A DNA stretch of 33,408 bases from Nocardiopsis sp. (GCA_021154785.1 JAJKHX010000143.1:1-33408); one strand, 5' to 3'. Positions 15,665-24,475 are shown, counted from the first letter of the stretch. Made by a program: numbers and translations. The notes: generated by a model not told the origin, from the letters alone.

Positions 15665-16981
15665 CTACTGTCCGTGCGGCAGGGTCTTGAGGATGGCTTG
15701 CACCTGCGGATCGCCGGGGTTACCGGCGTTCTGGAACAGCACGCTCGCGTTCTGCGCGGCCACCGCGCTCGCGCCCGGCATCCACTTCTTGTACACGTCG
15801 GCGACGAGGGCGGCCTGGCCCTGCTGGCTGGTCACCGGGCTGGCGCACAGGCTGGGGAAGCCGGCGTGCGAGACGATGGCCGACGACCCGGTGTACCGGG
15901 CACAGTTCTCCGGCTTGCCCTCCAGACCCGGCTGGACGGTGGGGTTGCCGTTGGTGCCGGTTAGCGTGGCCCCGCCGATGATGTTGTTGATGGCCCGCGC
16001 GGCCACCTCCAGGCTGTCGACCGGGCTGAGCGGGTCGTAGGGATGGTGGAGGTTCAGCGACCACGCGATCTCCCCGCCCTGCGTCGGCGTAATGGGCTCG
16101 AGCCCTTTCCGGCCGCTCTTGGCGTCGGCGTAGCCGGGATCGTTGCCGCTCGTCAGCAGCGAGAAAACCCAGAGAATCTGGCTGGTGTCCTTGGCGCAGG
16201 CGAAATTGACCTGGCTCGGTTCCGATGCGACGTTCGGGTTCTGGCAGGCGGTGGTGATCTCGGTCCGGACCGTAGCCACGCTGGCCGGCCACGACGGGCC
16301 CGCCCTCAAGATGATCATCGCGCCGATGCCGAGGACGGCGAGGCCGGCCGCCGACCCCACGGCGATCGTGCGCCGGTGACGCCAGCGCCCGCGCCGGCCC
16401 GTCTTCGGCCGGGCGGCCTTCGGCTTGGCCGCCGGCCGCCGTACCGTTCGCGGCTTGGCCGTCTGCCGTCCCCGGTCGATCAGTTCCTGGGTCCGGTCGG
16501 CGGCCTCGAGCCACTCGTCCCCGATGACCGGCCGGGTGTATCCGGCCGGCCGGCCGGACCGCGACGGGCCCGCCGGGGTCCGGCCATGATCGCGTCCGGG
16601 GGCCGGGTTTCCCGTGGCGCGCAGGAACTCGCGGTGCCGGGGGGCGGTCCGGCCGCGGAAGGCCGGGGCGGGCCCCGGCTCCAGTTCGCCGGCCTCCCAG
16701 TCGGGCTCAGGCTCGTCGGCCTCCCAGCTGATCCCATGCTCGGCGAATTCCGGCTGGTAATCGGCCTCGGCTAGGTCGGGCTCAGGTTCCCGGCGATACC
16801 CGGGCCCGGCGACGCCACGCTCCCGTGTGCGGCGCCGCGCGGGATCGGTGACCGAACGGGTCCGTGCCGCCCGCCAATCGGAGATGTCTTTCTCCAGGTC
16901 GAGCACCCTGAGTTCTATTTCAGAGAATCTGTCGTCACTATCTTCGATAATATTTTCGAATCGCTCGTTCGTCGTTATCAC
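15665..16981 (-). CDS. Single-pass membrane protein with extracytoplasmic domain, unknown family
   Basis: From GTG 16981 it is 438 residues; a TTG at 17014 is possible but lacks a ribosome site. The N-terminus (ERFENIIEDSDDRFSEIELR, then VLDLEKDISDW) looks like a short coiled coil. A long acidic then Arg/Lys/Pro-rich cytosolic region follows. One transmembrane helix is near residues 222-240 (TIAVGSAAGLAVLGIGAMII), then a folded-looking exterior part of about 200 residues with four cysteines (TACQNPN, NFACAKD, PENCARY, PSLCASP), presumably two disulfides. No catalytic motif was recognised. It ends about 100 bases before the GH73 hydrolase in the same frame and strand, so the two are probably co-transcribed, and it may anchor or regulate that hydrolase. 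Confidence 0.75.
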   Translation of the reverse strand: MITTNERFENIIEDSDDRFSEIELRVLDLEKDISDWRAARTRSVTDPARRRTRERGVAGPGYRREPEPDLAEADYQPEFAEHGISWEADEPEPDWEAGELEPGPAPAFRGRTAPRHREFLRATGNPAPGRDHGRTPAGPSRSGRPAGYTRPVIGDEWLEAADRTQELIDRGRQTAKPRTVRRPAAKPKAARPKTGRRGRWRHRRTIAVGSAAGLAVLGIGAMIILRAGPSWPASVATVRTEITTACQNPNVASEPSQVNFACAKDTSQILWVFSLLTSGNDPGYADAKSGRKGLEPITPTQGGEIAWSLNLHHPYDPLSPVDSLEVAARAINNIIGGATLTGTNGNPTVQPGLEGKPENCARYTGSSAIVSHAGFPSLCASPVTSQQGQAALVADVYKKWMPGASAVAAQNASVLFQNAGNPGDPQVQAILKTLPHGQ

Positions 16982-17077
16982 CCCTGATCCATGACCCGAA
17001 CGGGGGGACTCCAAGCCGGCGCCGACGCGAGGCGGGGGCGGCCGTGCCCGGCCTGGCGGGCCCGGCGACGGCTTGGC

Positions 17078-18619
<1,542 letters not shown>

Positions 18620-18652
18620 GTGATCTAGTAACGGGCACCGGGACCGTCCTGG

Positions 18653-18682
18653 TCAAGCCAGCGCCTCGATGGGTTCGGGCAT
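18653..18682 (-). CDS. Possible nine-residue leader peptide upstream of the acyl-CoA ligase
   Basis: ATG at 18682 is preceded two bases away by GGGAGGG, an unusually good ribosome site here, and encodes MPEPIEALA before TGA. It lies 33 bases upstream of the ligase GTG. A leader peptide or chance occurrence are both possible. Confidence 0.2.
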   Translation of the reverse strand: MPEPIEALA

Positions 18683-18727
18683 GACCCTCCCGGTACCGGG
18701 GCACGACGCCGTCTTCGTTCGGCACTT

Positions 18728-18756
18728 ACCTTGTCGCCGGCCGGGGCCGGTGTCAA
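18728..18756 (-). promoter_or_regulatory. Candidate principal-sigma promoter for the acyl-CoA ligase
   Basis: On the minus strand a perfect -35 TTGACA (18756-18751) is followed after 17 bases by CAAGGT (18733-18728), which keeps the A2 and T6 positions of the actinobacterial TAnnnT -10 element. It would give a leader of about 100 bases reading into the ligase gene. Confidence 0.4.
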
Positions 18757-18770
18757 CTAGCGGGCTGGCG

Positions 18771-19055
18771 TCAGCTGGCCCGGGCCTGCCGGCCCGGGTG
18801 GCCGCGGGGCCGCTTGAACGCGACGATCCGGCCCTTCTCGAAGATCTCACCGCCCCAGACGCCGCACGGCTCGCCGCGCTCGACCGCGCCGGCCAGGCAC
18901 GACCGCCGCAGCGGGCACGCCTCGCAGCAGGCCTTGGCTAGCTCCAGGTCGGCTGGCTGATCCGAGAACCACAACTGCGTGTTGTCGCTGCATGGCAACG
19001 GATCGCCCAGGTCAGCCGCTCGCCGAGCCAAAGTGGCCAGGGAATAGCTCGTCAT
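18771..19055 (-). CDS. WhiB-family [4Fe-4S] transcriptional regulator, WhiB7-like
   Basis: This 94-residue protein has the Wbl cysteines Cys22 (PCSDN), Cys44, Cys47 and Cys53 (CCEACPLRRSC) that ligate the iron-sulfur cluster. The beta-turn is CGVWGGE (64-70) and the C-terminal basic tail KRPRGHPGRQ resembles the AT-hook of WhiB7 (KRPRGRPRK), one residue off in its core. WhiB7-type proteins bind the principal sigma factor region 4 and activate intrinsic antibiotic-resistance genes from promoters with an AT-rich stretch near -35. The upstream DNA holds a hairpin and an ORF coupled to its start, echoing the leader-controlled whiB7 genes of mycobacteria. Assignment to WhiB7 rather than another Wbl is by the tail and GVWGGE only. 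Confidence 0.88.
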   Translation of the reverse strand: MTSYSLATLARRAADLGDPLPCSDNTQLWFSDQPADLELAKACCEACPLRRSCLAGAVERGEPCGVWGGEIFEKGRIVAFKRPRGHPGRQARAS

Positions 19056-19150
19056 GTCGCTTCACCCCCGTGAAACGGATCCCGTCTCCGGATTTCCCCG
19101 TCAAAAATCCGGACACGTATATTTTGCACCCATACCCGGCCGGATGGCAT
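19052..19150 (-). CDS. Possible 32-residue upstream ORF coupled to the whiB gene
   Basis: ATG at 19150 opens MPSGRVWVQNIRVRIF, which runs through the leader hairpin and stops at a TGA overlapping the whiB start codon (ATGA). It has a weak ribosome site (GGGTG) and a basic composition (seven Arg). WhiB7 leaders are known to contain regulatory uORFs; whether this one is translated cannot be told from sequence. Confidence 0.35.
   Translation of the reverse strand: MPSGRVWVQNIRVRIFDGEIRRRDPFHGGEAT
19087..19113 (-). promoter_or_regulatory. Hairpin in the whiB leader
   Basis: Perfect 9-bp arms TCCGGATTT and AAATCCGGA (19087-19095, 19105-19113) surround a 9-base loop, in AT-richer DNA (AAAATATA just upstream in the transcript). 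The hairpin is 32 bases before the whiB ATG and could act as an attenuator or an operator. Confidence 0.45.
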
Positions 19151-19209
19151 CACCCGTACGGCTGATATTCCCTCTGTGAGCGATCAGACACGTAATGTCG
19201 TGAACGGGC

Positions 19210-19479
19210 CTAGGCGCTGAGCGCGGCGTCGCCCGGCCGCCCGGCACAGGCCCGGGCGATTTCCGTCAGGGAAAGGCCGAGCGCGTCGGCCAGCGCGGCC
19301 ACGGTGAAGAAGGCCGGGGTGGCGATGCGGCCGGTCTCGATCTTGCGCAGCGTTTCCGCGGGAACGCCGGAGACGGCGGCGATCTCGGCCATGCTGCGCG
19401 GCCCGCGGGCCTCGCGCAGCAGCATGCCCAGCCGGTGTCCCCGCTCGTGCTCCAGGCGGGTGAGGGGAGGACGGACCAT
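19210..19479 (-). CDS. Small XRE-family helix-turn-helix regulator
   Basis: This 89-residue protein is essentially one Cro/C1-type DNA-binding domain: GHRLGMLLREARGPRSMAEI, then AAVSGVPAETLRKIETGRIA with the recognition helix, and FFTVAALADALGLSLTEIAR. It has no sensor domain. It is divergent from the methionine aminopeptidase gene, and a near-perfect palindrome lies in the 54-bp gap, consistent with autoregulation and control of that gene. The whiB gene follows downstream on the same strand after about 155 bases. Confidence 0.85.
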   Translation of the reverse strand: MVRPPLTRLEHERGHRLGMLLREARGPRSMAEIAAVSGVPAETLRKIETGRIATPAFFTVAALADALGLSLTEIARACAGRPGDAALSA

Positions 19480-19484
19480 ACCGT

Positions 19485-19508
19485 GATAGTAATACCGGTA
19501 TAGTTATC
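19485..19508. promoter_or_regulatory. Palindromic operator between XRE regulator and methionine aminopeptidase
   Basis: The 24-bp element has the symmetric form GATA-N3-ATACCGGTAT-N3-TATC, with a perfect 10-bp core at 19492-19501. It starts 5 bases from the XRE start codon and overlaps the likely -10 elements of both divergent genes (TATAGT inside it). It is the best candidate binding site for the adjacent XRE protein. Confidence 0.6.
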
Positions 19509-19533
19509 CCGCAAAGGCCGGGAAAGGATAGAG

Positions 19534-20310
19534 GTGCGACCGGTGGTCGAGATCAAGACAGCAGGCGAGATCCAGGCGATGCGCGCCGCCGGCCAGGTGG
19601 TCGCGCGGATCCTCGCCGCCGTCCAGGACCAGGCCAAGGCCGGGATGCGGACATCCGAACTGGACGAGATCGCCCGGGATGTGCTGGCCGCCGCGGGCGC
19701 CTACTCGCCGTTCCTCAACTACCACCCCCGGTTCGCCCCGGTACCGTATCCCGGGGTCATCTGCACCTCGGTGAACGACGCCGCGCTGCACGGCATCCCC
19801 GGCCGGAAGAAACTGGCCGACGGCGACCTGGTCAGCGTGGACAGCGGGGCGGTGCTCGACGGCTGGACGGGCGACGCCGCGGTCTCCTTCACGATCGGGA
19901 CGCTGAAGCCGGCCGACGAGAGGCTGATCGACGTCACCCGGGACGCGTTGCGGGCGGGCATCGCCGCGGCCGTCCCCGGCGCCCGGCTCGGCGATATCTC
20001 GGCTGCCATCGGCGCCGTCGGGCGCCAGGGGGGCTACGGGATCTGCACCGATTTCGGCGGCCACGGCGTCGGCCGGACCATGCACGAGGACCCGCACGTC
20101 CCGAACGAGGGACCAGCCGGGCGGGGCCTGCGGCTCGTCCCCGGGCTGGTCCTCGCGATCGAGCCGTGGTTCCTGGCCGGCGGCCGGGACATCTACCGGA
20201 TCGACCGCGACGGCTGGACCATCCGCAGCGGCGACGGCAGCCGCGCCGCCCACGTCGAGCACACGGTCGCGATCACCGAGGACGGCCCCCAGATCCTGAC
20301 CGCCCTCTGA
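19534..20310 (+). CDS. map: Methionine aminopeptidase, type I
   Basis: This 258-residue enzyme removes N-terminal methionine from nascent proteins. All active-site residues of the pita-bread fold are present: His86 (ALHGIP), Asp103 (VDSGAVLDGW), Asp114 (TGDAAVSF), His177 (GGHGVGR), His184, Glu210 (LAIEPW) and Glu242 (HVEHTVAIT). It lacks the N-terminal zinc-finger extension of some paralogues. The GTG start is preceded by AAAGGATAGAG. The gene stands alone, divergent from a small XRE regulator with a shared operator, not in the secY-adk-map ribosomal context. It is therefore probably an extra, regulated copy. Confidence 0.93.
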   Translation: MRPVVEIKTAGEIQAMRAAGQVVARILAAVQDQAKAGMRTSELDEIARDVLAAAGAYSPFLNYHPRFAPVPYPGVICTSVNDAALHGIPGRKKLADGDLVSVDSGAVLDGWTGDAAVSFTIGTLKPADERLIDVTRDALRAGIAAAVPGARLGDISAAIGAVGRQGGYGICTDFGGHGVGRTMHEDPHVPNEGPAGRGLRLVPGLVLAIEPWFLAGGRDIYRIDRDGWTIRSGDGSRAAHVEHTVAITEDGPQILTAL

Positions 20311-20331
20311 CCGCAAAGCCTCTTGACTTTG

Positions 20332-20361
20332 ATACCGATGGTATTTCAATATCATTGGTAT
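20332..20361. promoter_or_regulatory. TetR operator over the promoter and start codon of the TetR gene
   Basis: A 30-bp imperfect palindrome begins ATACCGATG and ends CATTGGTAT, with matching internal TATT/ATA blocks. It runs from just after a TTGACT -35 box (20323-20328) to the TetR ATG at 20360. With the -10 near 20347-20352, the transcript would start at or close to the ATG (leaderless). Autorepression is inferred. Confidence 0.55.
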
Positions 20362-20986
20362 GAGCCCTCGCCTGTCGCGCGCCGAGCAGAACGACCGCAA
20401 CCGCGCCCTGCTGCTGGCCGCGGCGCGCCGGGTCTTCCTGGCCCGCGGTTACTACGCCGCCACCCTGGAGCAGATCGCCGACGAGGCAGGCTTCTCCAAA
20501 GGGGTGGTGTACTCGCGCTTCGCCAGCAAGGCTGACATGTTCCTGGCCCTGCTCGAGGAGCGGATCGCCGAGCGGGCCGCGCAGAACGCCGACCTGGCCG
20601 GGCGGCTGGCCGGCACCGGCGACTTCACCGCCATCATCGACGTGGCCCAGCATGCCGACCGGGCCGCGCCGGGCTGGCGGCTGCTGGTCACCGAGTTCCG
20701 GGTGCACGCCGCCCGGGACCCCGAGCTCAACCGCCGGTACGCGGCTCTGCACGCGCGGACAGTGGACCGGCTGGCGGCGATCCTCGCCGCGATCAGCGTG
20801 GGCGGGGCCGACGCACTCGCGTTCCCGGCCCGGCAGCTGGCCGAGCTCATCCTCGCCCTCGAGGTCGGCATCGCGCTGGAGCAACTGGCCAACCCGGACG
20901 CCCTGGGCGGCCCGGGACTGCCGGTTTTCAGCCGCCTGGGTGACTGGCTCACCGCGCCCCTCGTGCCTGTCCCGGAGGAAAGATGA
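20360..20986 (+). CDS. TetR/AcrR family transcriptional regulator
   Basis: This 208-residue regulator has an N-terminal TetR helix-turn-helix: RALLLAAARRVFLARGYYAA, then TLEQIADEAGFSKGVVYSRF, then ASKADMFLALLEER. Residues 75-200 form an all-helical ligand domain with no assignable ligand. No ribosome site precedes the ATG, which overlaps a palindromic operator, so translation is probably leaderless. The stop codon overlaps the start of the PaaK-like ligase (ATGA), so regulator and enzyme are coupled; the ligand is plausibly the ligase's substrate or acyl-CoA product. Confidence 0.9.
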   Translation: MSPRLSRAEQNDRNRALLLAAARRVFLARGYYAATLEQIADEAGFSKGVVYSRFASKADMFLALLEERIAERAAQNADLAGRLAGTGDFTAIIDVAQHADRAAPGWRLLVTEFRVHAARDPELNRRYAALHARTVDRLAAILAAISVGGADALAFPARQLAELILALEVGIALEQLANPDALGGPGLPVFSRLGDWLTAPLVPVPEER

Positions 20987-22425
20987 CCACCGCCATGATG
21001 ACCGACCTCGAGCTGATGCGGACCCGCGTCTCCAGTGCTATCGGGCATCATCTGCCCGGCCACGTCGAGCGCCTCGACTGGGATGCCGGGCGGCTCGCCG
21101 CCTACCAGCGGGACCGGCTGCGGGCCGTGCTGGCCCGGGCCATCGCGCGCTCGCCGTTCCACGCCGCACGGCTGCGCGGTGTCGACCCGGACCGGTTCGA
21201 GCTCGCCGACCTGGCCCGGCTGCCGGTGATGACCAAGGCCGAGATGATGGCGGACTTCGACGCCGTGCCGACCGACCGGCGGCTGACCCGGGACCTGCTG
21301 GAGCGGCACCTGGCCCGGTCCGTCACCGACCCGTCGCTGCTGCTGGGCGGCTACATCGGCCTGGTGTCCGGTGGCACCACCGGGCAGCGCGGCCTGTTCG
21401 TGCAAGCCGTCGGCGAGTACGCCCAGTTCGTCGCCTCGGTCATGCGCCGGGCCATCGCGGCGGCCCAAGCCGGGCCGGGCGGGCTGCCGCCGGAAGGGCT
21501 GGTGATCGGGATCGTCGGCGCCGGCACCGCGGTTCATTCCAGCGGGCTCGCCGCCGCGACCGCGACCCGCCCGCCGGTTCGCATGGTGCCCGCGCCGGCC
21601 AGCCTGCCGGTCGCCGAGATCGTCGCCCGGCTCAACGCCGCGCAGCCGCCGGCCCTGCTCGCCTACGCGACCAAGCTACCCGAGCTGGTCCGGGAGCAGC
21701 AGGCCGGGCGGCTCCGGCTGAACCTGCGTTCGGTCACCTCGATGTCGGAGGCCATCGCCCCGGCGGAACGGGCCGCCGTGACCGAGTCCTTCGGCGTTCC
21801 GGTGATCGACATGTTCGTTTCCACCGAGGGCCTGGTGGGCCACAGCGAGCCCGGCGGCACCGTGCTCACGTTCGCCAGCGACACCTGCCTCGCCGAGTGC
21901 GTCGACGACCAGGACCAGCCGGTCCCGGACGGCGTGCCCTCGGCCAAGGTGCTGGTGACCAACCTGCACAACCTGACCCAGCCGCTGATCCGCTACGAGC
22001 TGACGGACCGCTTCACCCCGGCCGGGACCAGTGCAGGCGGTGCCCTGCGCGCCAGCGTCGAGGGCCGAACGGATGACATGTTCCGCTATCCCGACGCCAG
22101 CGTGCACCCGTTCGTGCTCGGCGCCCCGCTGCTCCACGACGGCGCCGTCCGTGAATACCAGATCCGCCAGACCGAACGCGGTGCCGATATCGCCGCGGTC
22201 ATTGACGGCGACTTCGACCCGGCCGCGGTGATGGCCGCCGTCGAACGGAGCCTGCGTGAAGCGGGCCTGGCCGGCCCGCAGGTCCGGCTACGCCGAGTCG
22301 TGAAGCTAGATCGCGATCCCATGACCAGCAAGATCAGGCGGTTCGTGCCGCTGCCAGCCCCGCGGCTCGCAGAACCAGCGGCGCCACCTGGTCCTGCGGG
22401 TGATCAGCGGCGGGCCGCCCGGTAG
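20983..22425 (+). CDS. PaaK-like adenylate-forming enzyme (phenylacetate-CoA ligase/F390 synthetase-like)
   Basis: This 480-residue ANL enzyme resembles phenylacetate-CoA ligases rather than FadD types. N-terminal YQRDRLRAVLARAIARSPFH, then AARLRG and LPVMTKAEMM are PaaK hallmarks. The phosphate-binding loop is VSGGTTGQRG (128-137), the A5-like block is VIDMFVSTEGLVG and the hinge is GRTDDMFRYPDASVHPF. The C-terminal DPMTSKIRRFVPLP matches the A10 region with its lysine. The substrate is unknown; aromatic acids are typical. It is coupled to the upstream TetR gene. Its 3' end overlaps an antisense phosphodiesterase remnant by 22 bp. Confidence 0.85.
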   Translation: MTTAMMTDLELMRTRVSSAIGHHLPGHVERLDWDAGRLAAYQRDRLRAVLARAIARSPFHAARLRGVDPDRFELADLARLPVMTKAEMMADFDAVPTDRRLTRDLLERHLARSVTDPSLLLGGYIGLVSGGTTGQRGLFVQAVGEYAQFVASVMRRAIAAAQAGPGGLPPEGLVIGIVGAGTAVHSSGLAAATATRPPVRMVPAPASLPVAEIVARLNAAQPPALLAYATKLPELVREQQAGRLRLNLRSVTSMSEAIAPAERAAVTESFGVPVIDMFVSTEGLVGHSEPGGTVLTFASDTCLAECVDDQDQPVPDGVPSAKVLVTNLHNLTQPLIRYELTDRFTPAGTSAGGALRASVEGRTDDMFRYPDASVHPFVLGAPLLHDGAVREYQIRQTERGADIAAVIDGDFDPAAVMAAVERSLREAGLAGPQVRLRRVVKLDRDPMTSKIRRFVPLPAPRLAEPAAPPGPAGDQRRAAR

Positions 22426-22820
22426 GCGTCGCCCGCACCGGCCGCGTGCCCGGCGAAGTCCACCGCCCCCAGGTAGACGAACGACACCCGGGGAGCACGC
22501 GTCGTGTCCGCGGCCAGGATCGCCCCGGCCCGTTCGGTAATTGTCTTGTCGGCCTCGTCCCAGACGGCCAGGCTGGCCGCGTCGGCCTGATCCCAGGTCA
22601 GATCGTCGTCCGCTACGGGGATGAACTCCCGCGTGCTGGCCTCGGCGAACAGCGGGCCGCCGTCTACGGCCAGCGCCAGCGGCGGCCACCCGCTGACCGC
22701 GAGCAGGGTGGGCAGCCCGGCCTGCCCGAGCCGCCAGATGGCGGGCGTCGCATCCGGCCCCAGGTAGTCGAACCGGACCCCGTCCACCCCGATGACCAGC
22801 ACGTGCCCACTGGTATTCAC
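22404..22820 (-). pseudogene. Remnant of an alkaline-phosphatase-superfamily phosphodiesterase
   Basis: The frame from GTG 22820 starts like a type I phosphodiesterase/nucleotide pyrophosphatase (HVLVIGVDGVRFDYLGPDAT, then PAIWRLGQAGL) but jumps at once to a downstream family block (GGPLFAEA, AGAILAADT, FVYLGAVDFAGHAAGAG). The segment that would hold the catalytic Thr/Ser nucleophile is missing, and the protein ends at residue 138, before the last metal-binding blocks. It is therefore an internally deleted and truncated copy. It follows an SDR fragment on the same strand. Confidence 0.65.
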
Positions 22821-22859
22821 GCCGGCAGTTTCGTCCCGCTGAGCCGGGCGCAGCCGGTC

Positions 22860-22987
22860 CCGGTGGCCGCCGGCCCGGCTGGAGTTCCTGGCGTGCAGCA
22901 CGACCTCATGGCCCCCTGGCCGGCCAGCAGCCGCCCCGCCATCAGCCCGAGCCCGTCGCTCGAGCCCGTGATGAATACGCGTGCCAC
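22860..22987 (-). pseudogene. Remnant of a short-chain dehydrogenase N-terminus, frameshifted
   Basis: GTG at 22987 has a good GAAGGGAG site and begins VARVFITGSSDGLGLMAGRL, the SDR nucleotide-binding motif TGxxxGLG. The expected continuation GHEVVLHARN is present but in another frame, caused by apparently two extra G in a G-run near 22915. Similarity stops after about 40 residues, where the phosphodiesterase remnant begins. Confidence 0.6.
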
Positions 22988-23041
22988 CAGACCAGGCTCC
23001 CTTCGGCGTCTCCGCGTAGGCTCTAACCGGAAGGGAACACG

Positions 23042-23320
23042 ATGTCATCCTCGCCGGAGTCACCGCACCTGGACAACCGCCATCGGAACACGCTGCGCCA
23101 GATCTTCGAGCATCCCGTCAGCCACAACATCGAGTGGCACGCAGTGACCTCGCTGCTGGCGGCGATCGGCACCGTCGACGTTCATCACGACGGCAAGGTC
23201 ACCGTCGCGGTCGGCTCCGAGCGCCAGGTCTTCGATCCGCCCGAGGGCAAGGACATCGACGCCCAGATGGTCGTCGACCTCCGCCACATGCTCACCGCAG
23301 CCGGCTACGTCCCCTCCTGA
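23042..23320 (+). CDS. Small conserved-type protein, HicA-like
   Basis: This 92-residue protein starts 8 bases after a GGAAGGGA ribosome site. The body (HPVSHNIEWHAVTSLLAAIG, then VDVHHDGKVTVAVG and MVVDLRHMLTAAGYVP) resembles a HicA/dsRBD-like fold found in many actinobacterial small proteins. The IEWHAV and HHDGKV parts match the positions of HicA catalytic and RNA-contact regions. No HicB-like antitoxin gene is adjacent, so it may be a solitary relative with another role. Its 3' end overlaps the decayed end of the convergent MpaB-like gene. Confidence 0.6.
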   Translation: MSSSPESPHLDNRHRNTLRQIFEHPVSHNIEWHAVTSLLAAIGTVDVHHDGKVTVAVGSERQVFDPPEGKDIDAQMVVDLRHMLTAAGYVPS

Positions 23321-24193
23321 CTCCCCGCGTGCCATCAACCCGGTTGTCGCCGGCTGATTCGGCGCGGTGGACGGCGCGCATGGCGGCGGAGAACAGCCAC
23401 GGCTGGCCGAACGTCAGCCGAGCGGCCCGGAGCCCCGCGGCGGCCGCTGCCTCGCTCAGCGGCCCGCCCGGCCGGCCGTACATCCGCCGGGCCCAGCCCG
23501 GCAGGGTCGAGAAGCCAGGGCGGCGACCGGTCGCATTCCCAGCTTCAGCACGTGGTTGCCGTCGGGTACCGGAGGACGGATGATCACGCGCAGCGCTTGT
23601 CGCGCGTCCTCACCCGCGTACAGCCTCGGCCGGATTTCTTCGTAGTACGCGTCGAGCTCGGCCATCGAGGCCGGCGCCAAGCCCCGGTCGATGCCGATGA
23701 GCTCCGCGCTGGCGCGCTGCTCGGCCACGAAGGCGTCCAGATCTGCGGCGGAGAACGGCAGCCGGCCGCGCCGCGCTACGTCGGCGCAGGAGGCGACCTC
23801 GCCGCAGTGCACCCACAGCAGCAGCTCGGGTTCGTCGACCCGGTAGCGGGTGCCGTCGGGGTCGGTTCCGGTCAGCGCCTCGTGGATCCTGCGCACGCGG
23901 CGGCCGGCGTCTTCGGCCTCGGCCGTCGTGCCGAACGTGCGCGTCTCGATGAACTTCCTGGTCCGCCTCAGCCTGACCCAGCCGTCCACCGGTTGCGTGA
24001 TGCCGGGGGCGTTCTGCAGCGTGCCGCGGATCACCCGCGGGTGCAGCGCCTGCAGGTACAGCGCGCGCAGGGCCGCCACCCACATGATCGGGCTGCTCAT
24101 GATCCGCCAGGTCACCGACCCGGGACCGAACAAGCCGTCGTCGTCCCGGGCGGGATCATCCGGGCTGGTGAACGCGTAGCGCACGAAGGGCAT
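23292..24193 (-). pseudogene. MpaB/DUF2236 family oxygenase gene with a frameshift
   Basis: From ATG 24193 the protein follows the DUF2236 (latex-clearing/MpaB oxygenase-like) pattern: FGPGSVTWRIMSSPIMWVAA, then LRALYLQALHPRVIRGT, a histidine-containing VRRIHEALTG and LLLWVHCGEVAS. After GMRPVAALA (near base 23515) the frame turns to Pro/Gly-rich sequence and stops at 23456. The expected continuation (STLPGWARRMYGRPGGPLSE, then LTFGQPWLFSAAMRAVHRAE) is present one frame over, ending at 23292. A single-base loss around 23507-23515 explains this. It is either a recent pseudogene or a sequencing error. If read intact it would be a heme-dependent oxygenase-like protein of about 300 residues. Confidence 0.75.
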
Positions 24194-24251
24194 CCTTCAG
24201 GCTGGCCGCCAGCGCTGTAACCGTGCTGAAGCGGCGCTAGAACGTCCAAGC

Positions 24252-24422
24252 TCAGGGCGCCGGGTCGCGCCGCACCTGCACCCGGGATCGTACGGCAGGG
24301 GACCAGGCCACCGGCGCCTCCCGGCGCAGCCGCTCGAACTCGCCGTATGGCACCGCGCGAGACCACATGTCAAGATCGGTTAGATCCACTTTGCCCTGAT
24401 CGGCAGTACGGGGCATACTCAT
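24252..24422 (-). pseudogene. Remnant of a cytochrome P450 N-terminus
   Basis: From ATG 24422 the frame encodes MSMPRTADQGKVDLTDLDMW, then VPYGEFERLRREAPVAWSP, which is the characteristic start of actinobacterial P450s (DLTD, then FxxLRREAPV). It then degenerates to a short tail including VQVRRDPAP, which matches the later VxxVxRDPxxF block with the intervening segment deleted, and stops. No heme-binding Cys region is present nearby. The start is AT-rich and lacks a ribosome site. Confidence 0.65.
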
Positions 24423-24425
24423 ATA

Positions 24426-24439
24426 GTTTGGCACCAAAC
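24426..24439. promoter_or_regulatory. Inverted repeat between the P450 remnant and the amidotransferase
   Basis: GTTTGGCACCAAAC has perfect 6-bp arms (24426-24431, 24434-24439) around CA, inside an AT-rich divergent promoter region. It is a candidate operator for the P450 and/or the glutamine amidotransferase. Confidence 0.4.
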
Positions 24440-24475
24440 GAATATCTCCGCAACGGCACCGGAAGGCGGACCGCG

